This document shows, in pieces, positions 34,245 to 43,365 of a stretch of 43,365 bases of DNA. The notes under the pieces are model-generated. The model saw only the letters and a list, made by a program, of their open reading frames with translations, was not told the origin of the DNA and ran no database searches. Both the position numbers and the translations under genes were made by a program. Position 1 is the stretch's first letter. The number at the start of each line of letters is the position of its first letter. This DNA is from Calothrix membranacea FACHB-236 (GTDB lineage Bacteria > Cyanobacteriota > Cyanobacteriia > Cyanobacteriales > Nostocaceae), in contig NZ_JACJPX010000067.1 in assembly GCF_014696315.1 (NCBI RefSeq), positions 1 through 43,365 on the forward strand, in the 5' to 3' direction.

Positions 34245-35657
34245 TTAGGAGCTAACTTTACTCCAAGACTTTTGCTTACTACTAATATACTTCAACTTGC
34301 TGTTTTTATCTTTTAACTCAAACTTTTTTCTAAAATAACCACTAAAATAATTTTTATATAAGACACAACTAACTTTGGCAAGGTTTTTATCTAAATATAT
34401 TAATCCTAGATTTTTTAAATTTAATGCTGTTTCTTGTTCCAAAGTAATCGGTAATGATGATTCTATAACTTCCTCAAAACTTTTAATTAACTTAGAGCTT
34501 CGCATTAAAAAATTTAATTGTTCCTGTAAATGATTACCAAAAATTCCAGTATCATTACTAGCATTTAGGAGTAAATCTTCTACTGTAATTTGATATTGGA
34601 CGCTATGATAAAATAATAGCCGCACTAAGTAAGGGAATCCTCCAGTAAGCGCCATGATTTTCTCCAAATCTAAAGCTGAAGGTAGCAGTTTATGACGTTG
34701 TGCTAAATCCTCTACTTGTAATGTAGTAAATTTAGGTAATTCAATTGTCAATCCTACGTTAAATAAAAAATTATTAATATCTAAATTAATATAAATATCA
34801 CTGGATGTGACAATTAATAAGCGTAATTTCTGCCAAATCGATATATCTCTAGTTTCTTCATACCATGAGCGCAGTAAACCTAAAAAATCACGGGTCAGTT
34901 GAGGGTACTCAAACAATTTATTTAATTCATCCAATGCTAAGATAACGGGAGTGGATATTTCTTGTAATAAATACTTTTGAAAGTAAATAGTACAGTTCAT
35001 CAAAGCTCCCATATCTTGATTCCAAAATTCCTCTAGCTTTGATGCGATTCCTAATTGGTAGGCAGCATTAGCGCAGAACCAACGCAAAAATTTTTCTAAT
35101 GAAGTGAAAACTTCTGTTTCAGCACAATGTAAGCTTAACCTTATCGCCTGATAATGATGCAAAATGCCATGAGCAATAATTCTAGTCATCAGAGAAGTTT
35201 TGCCCATCTTACGCGGCGCTCTGATGTGAATAAATGCACGAGGCCGCAGAATTTCTGCATAACATATCTGTTCTAAACCACGTTCGATATAAAAACTAGA
35301 AGCAAGGGGAACTTGCCCTTCTGGAGGTTCCAAATCTATCTTCTGTGGCTTTTCCGTATGCTTTAATGCCGTTTGAGAAAATTTCGGTTCTAATTGATGC
35401 TCAAGTACAGCACGACAATTAGTCCGATTAATTTTCTCACCAAAAATCTCAGAAAGTAGTTGCCATAGCTTGGGAGCAACCATTCGCCTAATATAATTTT
35501 CCGAATAGTTGTTTTCTAAAGCAATTTGTGCGTAATTTTTTTTAGTTTCTGATAGAGATGCCGACAATATAGCTTTCTGAATAAACGATAGAGATTTTCC
35601 TGTTTTATTAACAATTAATGCTTCAGTAGTGGCAATGATTTCTTCTATGCTATTCAT
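34245..35657 (-). CDS. AAA-like STAND ATPase with N-terminal vMAP-type HTH domain
   Basis: Residues about 3-90 form the helix-turn-helix-like domain (ALIVNKTGKSLSFIQKAIL, YAQIALENNYSENYIRRMVAPKLWQLLSEIFG) that heads many cyanobacterial STAND and vWA-MoxR-associated proteins. Residues about 118-400 are an AAA-like domain: SFYIERGLEQICYAEILRPR, P-loop RAPRKMGKTS (146-155), Walker B VILALDELNKLF (about 238-249) and LTGGFPYLVRLLFYH. A basic Lys/Ser-rich tail ends the protein; no WD40 or TPR sensor follows. It lies 120 bases downstream of a pentapeptide-repeat gene on the same strand. A role in signalling or defence is typical of the class but not shown. Confidence 0.88.
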   Translation of the reverse strand: MNSIEEIIATTEALIVNKTGKSLSFIQKAILSASLSETKKNYAQIALENNYSENYIRRMVAPKLWQLLSEIFGEKINRTNCRAVLEHQLEPKFSQTALKHTEKPQKIDLEPPEGQVPLASSFYIERGLEQICYAEILRPRAFIHIRAPRKMGKTSLMTRIIAHGILHHYQAIRLSLHCAETEVFTSLEKFLRWFCANAAYQLGIASKLEEFWNQDMGALMNCTIYFQKYLLQEISTPVILALDELNKLFEYPQLTRDFLGLLRSWYEETRDISIWQKLRLLIVTSSDIYINLDINNFLFNVGLTIELPKFTTLQVEDLAQRHKLLPSALDLEKIMALTGGFPYLVRLLFYHSVQYQITVEDLLLNASNDTGIFGNHLQEQLNFLMRSSKLIKSFEEVIESSLPITLEQETALNLKNLGLIYLDKNLAKVSCVLYKNYFSGYFRKKFELKDKNSKLKYISSKQKSWSKVSS

Positions 35658-35777
35658 TTGTTTTTAAAGCCAGAAATATTTCAAGCTCATATTTTTTTGA
35701 CTATTTAAGCCAAAATATCGATACATAAGACAGAAATTGATGAAAACAACAGCTATGAGCATCCAGACTTAAAATTA

Positions 35778-36704
35778 TTATTCTAAATCAGGAATATTCA
35801 ATGCTCCATTTTCTTTTAGCCATTGCTTTTGTTGAGGAGTTAATCCAATTGCATCAGTAAATTGTGCTCCTTTAACACGAGAACCGGAAAAATTTACCCC
35901 TTCTAATTTAGTATTTGTAAAATTTGTATGTCTTAAATCGCTATCACTCAAATTCGCACCATTCAAAACTGCCTCCTCTAAGTTAGCTTTAAATAAAGAA
36001 GCTAATCCTAAGTCAGCATCACTCAAATCTGCATTAAATAAAGAAGCTAACTCTAAGGCAACTTGACGTAAAATAGCATCGCTCAAATCTGCATTACTCA
36101 AATCTATATTTATTAAATCGGACTCAGTTAAATCTGCACCTTTTAAAATAGCATCCTGTAATTGCGCTCCTTCTAAATCAACTTTTCGTAAACAAGCACC
36201 ATATAAAATAGCCCCTTCAGCATTAGCTTGACAAAGATTAGCACGCTCCAAAATAGCGTTAGTAAAATCTGCAGCTTTGAGGCTGGCTCTAAATAAATTA
36301 GCTCCTGTTAAATCTGCTTTAATTAAACAAGCTTTTTCTAAATTGATTTCCGTTAAATTTGCATCTTGTAAACATACATGATCTAGCTGGGCGTAACTTA
36401 AGTGAGCACCTGTTAAGTTCGCTTTATCTAAAATAGCATAGCTCAAGTTTGCCCACAATAAACTCACATTCGACAGATTTGCTTGAGTTAAATTACTTTT
36501 TTGAAAGTCGGCTCGATTCAAATCTGTCCAAATTAGCTTGGCAAAACTTAAATTAGCATCACTAAGATTGGCACTACTAAGGTTAGCATAACTAAAATCA
36601 ACATTACTAAAATCAACACCTTGCAAAAAAATCTGGCTTAAATTAAGGTGTTGAAAATTTCTTTCCCGCTCTGCATATCGTTTGATAATGTCTTGGTCAA
36701 TCAT
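35778..36704 (-). CDS. Pentapeptide-repeat protein
   Basis: The 308-residue protein is almost wholly A(D/N)Lxx pentapeptides from about residue 20 to 285 (FSYANLSSANLSDANLSFAK and so on), predicting a long quadrilateral beta helix of roughly a dozen coils. It ends with the common cap region GLTPQQKQWLKENGALNIPDLE. No signal peptide or membrane anchor is visible, so it is probably cytosolic. The ATG at 36704 is preferred to an upstream TTG (36716). It precedes the AAA-like gene in the same direction and is divergent from the large vWA gene. Such proteins act by binding; the partner is unknown. Confidence 0.9.
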   Translation of the reverse strand: MIDQDIIKRYAERERNFQHLNLSQIFLQGVDFSNVDFSYANLSSANLSDANLSFAKLIWTDLNRADFQKSNLTQANLSNVSLLWANLSYAILDKANLTGAHLSYAQLDHVCLQDANLTEINLEKACLIKADLTGANLFRASLKAADFTNAILERANLCQANAEGAILYGACLRKVDLEGAQLQDAILKGADLTESDLINIDLSNADLSDAILRQVALELASLFNADLSDADLGLASLFKANLEEAVLNGANLSDSDLRHTNFTNTKLEGVNFSGSRVKGAQFTDAIGLTPQQKQWLKENGALNIPDLE

Positions 36705-36716
36705 TCTGTTGATCAA

Positions 36717-37129
36717 GTTTCACTAATAATAAATAAACTACTACACACAATGAATTGTCTACTATTATGGTTAGTTTTAACAAATCATTTAGATTTGATT
36801 TTTTAATACTAATTAATTTTAATTCTCAATTAAATATGATTTTTAGTCATTGACATAGCAACACTTCTGTGCGTCAAAGTAATTTTTATGACAGAAAATC
36901 ATTGAACTTACTTATTTTTGGATATTTACAAAATTGCATTTATATGTATCAACGTCAAAATATTTAACATTAAAGATAAATTTATGACATTTATAACCTT
37001 GTAATTATCTAATTAGGTGTGTTTGACTAGACACAAGCACTAAGTGTTCCCATCAAACTTATCTACAAGATTTCTGTCTACTGCTTGGGTTTCAATTCCT
37101 TGATGTTGAAATCGTAAACCTCTGCAAAT
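36717..37129. promoter_or_regulatory. AT-rich divergent control region
   Basis: 413 bases separate the pentapeptide gene from the vWA gene. It is unusually AT-rich with several TTGAAC/TTGACA-like and TATAAT-like hexamers, but none has convincing spacing. An ACAAGCACTAAGTGTTC stretch at about 37032-37048 is a weak inverted repeat (GCACT/AGTGT). No gene is seen. Confidence 0.45.
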
Positions 37130-40100
37130 ATGAAATTATTCAGTTTCCTCAATAAGAAAACAAGGGAAATCAGAATGAATAAACAAGCAAATTCTACACC
37201 TGCTGTTGATTTAGTAATTGTCATCGATACTAGTCCTTCGATGAAAGATGAAGCCCAGGCTTTAAGTGATGCTGCTGCTAGTGCGATTGCTAAAGCTAAA
37301 TCTAGTTGTCCTTCCGATTTAAGAGTAGTTTGGTTAGGTATAGAAGGTGTTTGGAAAGGGACAAATTTCGACCAAACTATCAGAAATTATCTAACTCAAA
37401 AAGTTAAGGTATCAGAATCTAAGCTGCGGGGTAGAAAAAGAGGCGAACTCAAATCTGCAGGAGCGCAGGAAGATGCAGCGCGAGCAATTGAAGATATATG
37501 CGACTACTTTGATTGGCGCAAAGATGCACTACGAGCAATTTTTTATCTTGGTGATGAAGCACTCGAAGGCGGTGGAGATAAAACAGAGCAAAAAGATATT
37601 AAAGCCGCTGATAATTCCATCCAAACAGCCCAAAAAGCAAAAGTTACTGTTCATACCTATTTTGGAACTTCTAATAGCAAGCATCAAGGAGGGATCAAAA
37701 GCGAATACGCCAGAGTTGCAACCTCAACAGGAGGGCAATCTTTTACAGATAAAGATACTATCAATGGTTTTAGTACCGTCTTAGAAAAAGTTATTTGTGG
37801 TAGTCGTACAGTTCAACATTTAAATCCAGCTAAAACCATCAAACTCCAATCAGGAGCAGTTTATATCCAAGATTGCATCTCCAATGAATTAAGCAAACTC
37901 TACACTCTGGATTTAGCCACAGGTAAAGCTACTTTTATCGGTGAGATAGTTACAGAAGTTTCTGACATTGCTTTTGTTGGTTCCGAACTCTATGGCTTGG
38001 ATAGAGAAGGCGACAAAACTCGACTAGTCAAAATTGATCTTAATTCAGGTGATGCGATCGCAATTGGCGATATTGGTTTTGCTGCAGCAGGTTTAGCATA
38101 TAATCGCCAACGCCAAACCCTCTACGCTACAACAGCTAAACAACTAATTGCGATTAGTCTCCAAACAGGTAAAGGTACTCCCGCAGCCACAGTAGCAGAT
38201 AAAGACTACAACTGTGGGGAAGTTGCCTTTGATGCTGATGGCAAAGCTTACATTACCTTAATTAATTACGAGAAGAAAAAGTTATTAGCTACTACAAACC
38301 TTGATACTGGTGAAGTTAAACATATTGGCGATATTGGTTTTGCTGATGTTGCCAGTATAGAATTTGTTGGTGATGTTTTATATGGCGTAACTGGCAACTT
38401 CTTTAACTTAGGTAAAGACGGTCAATTAATCCGTATAGATACTAAAACTGGTAAAGGAACATTAGTTGCGATCACCGAACCTGCAGGACGTTGGGCAGGT
38501 ATTAGCATTTATCAACCAGTTACAGCAGTAACTACAACAACTACCCCAAAAGTAAACTCGAAAGAAGAATCTGAAAAAGCAAAGGTTTCGCAAGAAATTA
38601 AAAATGTCAAGGAAGAAAGTATGACTATTTTAACCATCGACACCAAAAATAATTGCTACGTTATCGATGCCAATCAAATGAATCACCTGCAACAAAATGT
38701 TGCAACTTCGTATGTTTTTGAGAAAGGCAGTTATGACATCAGAATTACTAGTGGTAGCTATAGTTATGCGACGACACAAACAGAAGGCGAACCTTTCGTT
38801 TTACTTTGGATATATGGTGTCGAGGGTAGTACATTTATTAACCAAAATACAGGGTTTGAGGTAGGTGCAACCTGGACAACTCTCAATGGCTATAACGACC
38901 GCCTGAAGTTAGAAGTCAAGGAAAAAGCAGTTCTCAATGCCTTATTCTTTGATTTGAATAATGCTGATAATAGTGGTGCGATTAATCTTGCTATTAACAG
39001 TAATAAGCCATATTTCAATCCCCAAACTTTAACAGTTGACAGCAAACGCAATTGTTATGTTTTGGATGAGAAGCATCTGTCTGCTCTAAAACAATACGGT
39101 GCTAATTTTGTTGAGTTAGCCCCAGGTAATTACCGCATCAAAATTCGTGAAGGCAATGCCAGCTATTGGTCAGATAATAAGAAGTTCAATATAGAGCCTT
39201 GGGCTTTAATGTGGTTAAAAGGTGGAAGAACTATTACTAAACTGGCTGGTGTTGAAGTTAGAGAAACTTGGCTTTCATTGAATGGTTTGAAAGATGAAGT
39301 AGTTTTAGAAATAAAAGAAAAAACTACATTGACAGGTTTATTTTTTGACACATATAAGGAAGATAACGAAGGGCAAATTATTCTCACAATAGAATCAATT
39401 AGTGCCACTGAATTATCCGAAAGATATCAAAAGCAGGAAAAAATTATTACCAATGGATCTGTGACAAAGGTAACTACCGAAACTGTTACTACTATTAATG
39501 GTAATGGTGGTGGCTCTGGAAGTCGTGAAGCAGTAGGTGTGGGTTCTGGGAGAGAGTTCACTTTCCGTATTAACGAAGAAGAATTTAAGAAGAAGTGGGA
39601 GCAGCAGTTACAACAGATTACTTCATCTATCAAAGTTATAGACGAAACTGATGTCACTCTAGAAGCTAAGTATTGGGATCAGCTAGAACAGTGGCTTTTA
39701 AAGAACTACGAGAAGCACTTTAAAAGCCTCTCTGTAGAAATCGCCAAAGTCAGATTTTCGATGGATGCTTATCTACAACAGATGGAGTTTAGTCTCAACC
39801 AGCATTTACAAGGCTGGTCTAGCTACTTGGACAAGCTTCTAGAAGATAAAATCAGCATCGAGATATCAAATAAAATTAACCAACAAATCAACCAATACGT
39901 TGACCAAACATTTGAGCAAAGAATACGTAATAATGTTGGTTTAATTATCAACAATCTGGTCAATAAGCAGGAACTCAATCAGTATATTGACCGCCATGTC
40001 AATCAACAAATTGACCAAACCTTTGAGCAAAGAATACGTAATAATGTTGGTTTAATTATCAACAATCTGGTCAACAAGCAAGAACTCAACCAATATATTG

Positions 40101-41731
40101 ACCAGCACGTCAATCAGCAAGTTGACCAAACCTTCGAGCAAAAGGTACGTAACAACGTTTCCTTAATCATCAATAATCTGATCAATAAGCAAGAACTCAA
40201 CCAGTATATTGACCAGCACGTTAATCAGCAAGTTGACCAAAGTTTTGAGCAAAAAATCAACAATAACATTGAATTAATCATCAACAGCATCATCAATAAG
40301 CAAGAACTCAACCAGTACATTGACAACCATGTCAATCAGCAAGTTGACCAAACCTTTGAGCAAAAGATTCAAAACAACATCAACGTAATTACCCAGCATA
40401 TTGTTGCGAACAATACCGAAATCAATAATTACGTCAATCACCAAATAGACCAAGGCTTTGAAGAAAAGGTACGTAACAACATTGAACTAATTATCAGCAA
40501 CATCATCAACAAGCAAGAACTTAACCACTACCTTGACCAACACGTAGACCAAAGCTTTGAACAAAAAATACGCAACAACATCAAACTAATTACTCAGAAT
40601 CTCATCACTGACAATAGTGAACTGAGCCAATACTTTAGCCAAGTAATCGACAATAGCTTTGAGCAAAAAATCCAAAATCACATTCAAGTGATTACCCAAA
40701 ACATTATCAATGATAATGATGTCCTCAACCATTACGTTGAACAACGTCTACAGCAAACTGTCAATCACAACACTGAAATTAATCACAATATTGTGAATAT
40801 CGTTGCTAACAGTACTGAAATCAACAACAAAATTGAGAGCGTCCGCAACGAATGGAACGAAACATTTATCAGTTTGGTGACACAGCGAGTTGATGAATTG
40901 ATTAACATTATTGGTGGTAGAGAAGCATTCATCAAATTGATTACTCAGAACATTGTGCATAACAACGCTGAGATTAATCAGTACGTCAGCCAGCAAATTG
41001 ACAATACCTACGAGCAAAAAGTACAAAATTACGTCAAGCTAATTACTCAAAACATTGTCAACAATAATGATGTATTAAACCAGTACGTCGATCTGAGATT
41101 ACAGCACAATGTTACCAACAACAAAGTTGTCATTAACCAAATTTTTGATAACGACCAAATAACTCAGAAAATTCAGAATATCTTGGTGGATAATTCTCAA
41201 ATTCACCAAAAGATTGAAAATGTTGTCATCAATAGCAATGAAATTAACAACAGAATTCTGAATTTTGTTGTCAACAGTACTGAAATTAACAATAAGATTA
41301 ACAATATCTACAAAGATGTTGACATCAAGATTGAGAATGTTCGCAACGAGTGGAATCAGTCATTTATCACTCTGGTTAGACAGTACGTTAATGAACTCAT
41401 CAACATTATTGGCGATAACGATACATTCAATCTCCGGGTGGCGAATGTTATTAACGTCAAGGTGGACGAACTTCTCAACCAAATCTTGAGAATTAGAAAC
41501 GAATTGACTGTGATTATTCACAACGCCGACAGACATCTCTATGAATGGACTTTGGGAGAATTGATGGCGATTAAAGGCTGCTTAACAGACCGCCAAGCTT
41601 TAGTCGAGCAGCTAGTCACTTTCAGTACTGAACTAAGAGTGAAGTTAGATAATACCAACTGCGTAGATATCAACACATTCAAGCCGTTCAAACCTCTTTC
41701 CATTCCTCAACAGTTACCAGCAAACAGATAA
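37130..41731 (+). CDS. Giant vWA / propeller / coiled-coil protein
   Basis: This is a 1533-residue multidomain protein. Residues about 26-220 are a von Willebrand A domain with the metal-site motif DTSPS (33-37) after VDLVIVI. Residues about 225-465 contain repeating LYTLDLATGKATFIGEI-type blades, suggesting a beta propeller. Two related modules at about 495-623 and 634-757 (NCYVIDANQMNHLQ / NCYVLDEKHLSALK) form a beta-rich pair. A Gly/Ser linker (about 790-805) leads to a long Asn/Gln-rich coiled coil to the C terminus. There is no signal peptide. The layout suggests an elongated scaffold or fibre with a binding head. I know no described protein with this architecture. The nearby vMAP-type ATPase hints at a vWA-linked signalling set, which is only an inference. 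Confidence 0.85.
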   Translation: MKLFSFLNKKTREIRMNKQANSTPAVDLVIVIDTSPSMKDEAQALSDAAASAIAKAKSSCPSDLRVVWLGIEGVWKGTNFDQTIRNYLTQKVKVSESKLRGRKRGELKSAGAQEDAARAIEDICDYFDWRKDALRAIFYLGDEALEGGGDKTEQKDIKAADNSIQTAQKAKVTVHTYFGTSNSKHQGGIKSEYARVATSTGGQSFTDKDTINGFSTVLEKVICGSRTVQHLNPAKTIKLQSGAVYIQDCISNELSKLYTLDLATGKATFIGEIVTEVSDIAFVGSELYGLDREGDKTRLVKIDLNSGDAIAIGDIGFAAAGLAYNRQRQTLYATTAKQLIAISLQTGKGTPAATVADKDYNCGEVAFDADGKAYITLINYEKKKLLATTNLDTGEVKHIGDIGFADVASIEFVGDVLYGVTGNFFNLGKDGQLIRIDTKTGKGTLVAITEPAGRWAGISIYQPVTAVTTTTTPKVNSKEESEKAKVSQEIKNVKEESMTILTIDTKNNCYVIDANQMNHLQQNVATSYVFEKGSYDIRITSGSYSYATTQTEGEPFVLLWIYGVEGSTFINQNTGFEVGATWTTLNGYNDRLKLEVKEKAVLNALFFDLNNADNSGAINLAINSNKPYFNPQTLTVDSKRNCYVLDEKHLSALKQYGANFVELAPGNYRIKIREGNASYWSDNKKFNIEPWALMWLKGGRTITKLAGVEVRETWLSLNGLKDEVVLEIKEKTTLTGLFFDTYKEDNEGQIILTIESISATELSERYQKQEKIITNGSVTKVTTETVTTINGNGGGSGSREAVGVGSGREFTFRINEEEFKKKWEQQLQQITSSIKVIDETDVTLEAKYWDQLEQWLLKNYEKHFKSLSVEIAKVRFSMDAYLQQMEFSLNQHLQGWSSYLDKLLEDKISIEISNKINQQINQYVDQTFEQRIRNNVGLIINNLVNKQELNQYIDRHVNQQIDQTFEQRIRNNVGLIINNLVNKQELNQYIDQHVNQQVDQTFEQKVRNNVSLIINNLINKQELNQYIDQHVNQQVDQSFEQKINNNIELIINSIINKQELNQYIDNHVNQQVDQTFEQKIQNNINVITQHIVANNTEINNYVNHQIDQGFEEKVRNNIELIISNIINKQELNHYLDQHVDQSFEQKIRNNIKLITQNLITDNSELSQYFSQVIDNSFEQKIQNHIQVITQNIINDNDVLNHYVEQRLQQTVNHNTEINHNIVNIVANSTEINNKIESVRNEWNETFISLVTQRVDELINIIGGREAFIKLITQNIVHNNAEINQYVSQQIDNTYEQKVQNYVKLITQNIVNNNDVLNQYVDLRLQHNVTNNKVVINQIFDNDQITQKIQNILVDNSQIHQKIENVVINSNEINNRILNFVVNSTEINNKINNIYKDVDIKIENVRNEWNQSFITLVRQYVNELINIIGDNDTFNLRVANVINVKVDELLNQILRIRNELTVIIHNADRHLYEWTLGELMAIKGCLTDRQALVEQLVTFSTELRVKLDNTNCVDINTFKPFKPLSIPQQLPANR
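39880..40700 (+). repeat. In-gene 111-base tandem repeats (coiled-coil region)
   Basis: About seven copies of a 37-residue unit (NQYIDQHVNQQVDQTFEQK followed by VRNNVSLIINNLINKQEL) run head to tail. The first three are near-identical in DNA, and later ones diverge and shorten to about 33-34 residues. Further diverged units continue to about 41300. Confidence 0.85.
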
Positions 41732-41774
41732 ATAGGCTTTCACTGCTAAAGCTTAGTTAACCGAAGTTCAATTT

Positions 41775-41815
41775 GTAGAGGTGGCGTTATTGCATAGCTT
41801 TAACGCCACCTCTAC
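41775..41815. repeat. Perfect 15-bp hairpin after the vWA gene
   Basis: GTAGAGGTGGCGTTA and TAACGCCACCTCTAC flank an 11-base loop, 43 bases after the stop. No T-run follows, so it may protect the mRNA end or be a dispersed palindrome. Confidence 0.65.
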
Positions 41816-41970
41816 TGTAATAAGTCAGAATGCTTTCCGCCGTAGCGTGAGACATTGATCCTCATCATCAACAATGCCAAGGCTTTCTGTAGTACAGTTA
41901 GTTGTTGTGTACTAATACCGCAAGTTAAAGTAAAAAATGTCCAAAATATTACCCCAAACTTACCAACTTG

Positions 41971-42004
41971 AAGCCTTAGCTGTGATGATGCTAGGGCTTT
42001 TTTG
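41971..42004 (+). terminator. Intrinsic terminator
   Basis: AAGCCTTAGC (41971-41980) and GCTAGGGCTT (41990-41999) form a 10-bp stem with one G-T wobble, followed by TTTTTT. It lies 240 bases after the vWA gene and 65 bases before the oxidoreductase. It may end the vWA transcript or an unannotated short transcript. Confidence 0.7.
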
Positions 42005-42068
42005 ATTTGAGTTTTTATCTTGTCCCGTAATTTAGTTAAAAATAAAATTTGGTGAATTATTAATATAT

Positions 42069-43190
42069 ATGGTTTCTACATTACATACTCAAAAAAAGAT
42101 TGGCGTGGCGATTGTAGGTACAGGATTTGGACAGAAAGTCCACATTCCTGGATTCAAAGCACATCATCGCACTGAGGTAGTAGCTATTTACCATCGCGAT
42201 ATCAATAAAGCCAAAGCGATCGCCCAAGCTCATGATATTCCCCATGCTTGTGATAACATTACAGACATTGTCAACTTGCCAGAAGTGCAAGCAGTCAGCA
42301 TTGCTACCCCACCATTTTTGCATTATGAAATGGCAAAAGCAGTACTGGAAGCAGGCAAGCATTTATTACTAGAAAAACCAACAACTTTAAACGTAGCTGA
42401 AGCCCAAGAACTTTATCAATTAGCCCAGGAAAAAGGCGTAATTGCAACTGTTGATTTTGAATTTCGCTTTGTCCCCGGATGGCAGAAATTTTCCCAGCTA
42501 TTATCAGCAGATTATGTAGGTAACAAACGCCTGATTAGAATTGATTGGCTAGGTTCCTCACGTGCAGATGCTTCCCGCCTTTGGAATTGGTATTCTTCTC
42601 AAGATAAGGGAGGCGGTGCATTAGGTTCTTTAGGTTCCCACGCCTTTGATTATATTTATTGGCTATTTGGCCCAGTACGCCGATTAAGCGCCCATTTGAG
42701 TACAGCTATTCCCACACGTATTGACCCAGCCAGCGGTGAAAGCAAACCAGTAAATACAGATGATACTTGTGTATTGGCATTGGAATTAGCTGATGGTACA
42801 CCTTGCCAACTTACCATTAGTGCAGTGGTTCACGCACCGAGAACACATTGGCTAGAAGTGTATGGCGATCGCGGTACTTTAGTTTTAGGCAGCGAAAATC
42901 AAAAAGACTATATCCACGGTTTTCGGGTTTGGGGTTCCCAACTGGGTACAGCTTTAACTGAAATCGAGATTCCACAAAACTTACTGTTTCCCCACAATCA
43001 CGCCGATGGGCGCATTTCCGCATTTATCCGTGTTGTAGACCAATGGGTACAAGGAATTGACCGCCAGCAACAATTAATTCCATCCCTACGAGAAGGAGTT
43101 TATTCGCAATTATTGATGGATTTATCCCATCAATCCCATCAAACAGGAAGCTGGGTAGATGTTCCTAATTGGGAAAGTGTTCTCAACTAA
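42069..43190 (+). CDS. Gfo/Idh/MocA family NAD(P)-dependent oxidoreductase
   Basis: Residues about 10-130 are the Rossmann domain: VGTGFG (16-21), SIATPPFLHYEMAKAVLEAGKH and the family signature EKP (102-104). The C-terminal domain carries DFEFRFVPGWQ, GGGALGSLGSHAFDYIYWLFGP (catalytic-side histidine) and LEVYGDRGTLVLG. The 373-residue length is normal. Members oxidise or reduce sugars and related polyols; the substrate here cannot be told. It has no signal peptide and no evident operon partner. A strong terminator 65 bases upstream separates it from the vWA gene, so it should have its own promoter. Confidence 0.92.
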   Translation: MVSTLHTQKKIGVAIVGTGFGQKVHIPGFKAHHRTEVVAIYHRDINKAKAIAQAHDIPHACDNITDIVNLPEVQAVSIATPPFLHYEMAKAVLEAGKHLLLEKPTTLNVAEAQELYQLAQEKGVIATVDFEFRFVPGWQKFSQLLSADYVGNKRLIRIDWLGSSRADASRLWNWYSSQDKGGGALGSLGSHAFDYIYWLFGPVRRLSAHLSTAIPTRIDPASGESKPVNTDDTCVLALELADGTPCQLTISAVVHAPRTHWLEVYGDRGTLVLGSENQKDYIHGFRVWGSQLGTALTEIEIPQNLLFPHNHADGRISAFIRVVDQWVQGIDRQQQLIPSLREGVYSQLLMDLSHQSHQTGSWVDVPNWESVLN

Positions 43191-43365
43191 TACCATTTCT
43201 CTAAATCCCGGTTACAGATAATTCTCCCCTTACCCCCCTGCTCCCTATGTGTCAATACGCTTGGGTTAAGCTCATTAGCGATTGATTTGTCACTTATATA
43301 AAGAAGCTCTTTCAATTGGGGGATTCTCCCCCAAACCCCCGATTGGGTGACGGTTGCGTCCCCCA
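43191..43365. other. Non-coding end of window
   Basis: It contains a C-rich STRR fragment (CCCCTTACCCCCCTGCTCCC, about 43226-43245) and a GGGGGATTCTCCCCC palindrome followed by CAAACCCCCGATTGGGTGA. No gene is supported. Confidence 0.5.

Noticed and set aside
41937-42005. 22-codon frame ending in the terminator
   Set aside because: Unlike the aroF leaders, it has no biased codon run and no competing antiterminator; kept only as part of a low-interest finding.
1-43365. tRNA, rRNA, tmRNA and RNase P RNA genes
   Set aside because: I looked for T-loop and conserved core signatures by eye and found none; a covariance search would be decisive.

Overview
The window reads as chromosomal DNA of a filamentous, heterocyst-type cyanobacterium (Nostoc, Calothrix or a relative). 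The evidence is abundant GCGATCGC (HIP1) palindromes, heptameric short tandem repeats (STRRs) in most gaps, an oxygen-dependent chlorophyll cyclase beside heme oxygenase and HemN, and typical cyanobacterial families (DUF1822, AAA-like STAND ATPases, pentapeptide proteins, TPR-CHAT). No rRNA, tRNA, CRISPR array or intact transposase gene was seen.

Layout. 1-6.2 kb is a leftward series: peroxiredoxin-glutaredoxin fusion, a degenerate alpha/beta hydrolase, a glutathione peroxidase/epimerase pair, a DnaJ-pentapeptide protein and a zinc-ribbon membrane protein. 6.5-7.85 kb carries a rightward DAHP synthase gene (aroF). Its leader contains two tandem aromatic-rich leader peptides, each followed by overlapping antiterminator and terminator stems. 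This looks like serial ribosome-mediated attenuation and is the most striking find. A leftward GHL10/WG-repeat protein follows. 9.7-16.3 kb is a rightward set: double-glycine leader peptide, filamentous-hemagglutinin-like exoprotein, exported TPR-CHAT protein. 16.6-21.3 kb is an NB-ARC STAND ATPase with about 28 near-identical 31-32-residue solenoid repeats; its N-terminal region is cut off by a probable one-base frameshift. 21.3-22.4 kb is repeat-rich spacer.

22.4-29.3 kb holds a small unknown gene, then acsF (leftward) divergent from heme oxygenase and hemN, the known microoxic tetrapyrrole set, then aspS. 29.5-30.9 kb has two leftward secreted proteins. 31.0-34.1 kb has a sigma-70-like factor, a heptamer array of about 18 copies, a DUF1822 protein and a DUF4870 membrane protein. 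34.2-41.7 kb has a leftward AAA-like STAND protein and pentapeptide protein, divergent from a 1533-residue protein that joins a vWA domain, a propeller-like region, a duplicated beta domain and a long Asn/Gln-rich coiled coil. The window ends with a Gfo/Idh/MocA oxidoreductase.

How the genes work together. The DAHP synthase has no room for an allosteric domain, so the tandem attenuators may supply the aromatic feedback it lacks. AcsF, heme oxygenase and HemN cover tetrapyrrole steps whose usual enzymes depend on oxygen. The double-glycine peptide, FHA-like exoprotein and CHAT protein may form one export and processing unit, but this is inferred only from order and signal peptides. At least three related copies of a small MITE-like element (TACCAA termini) and several dispersed palindromes lie between genes.
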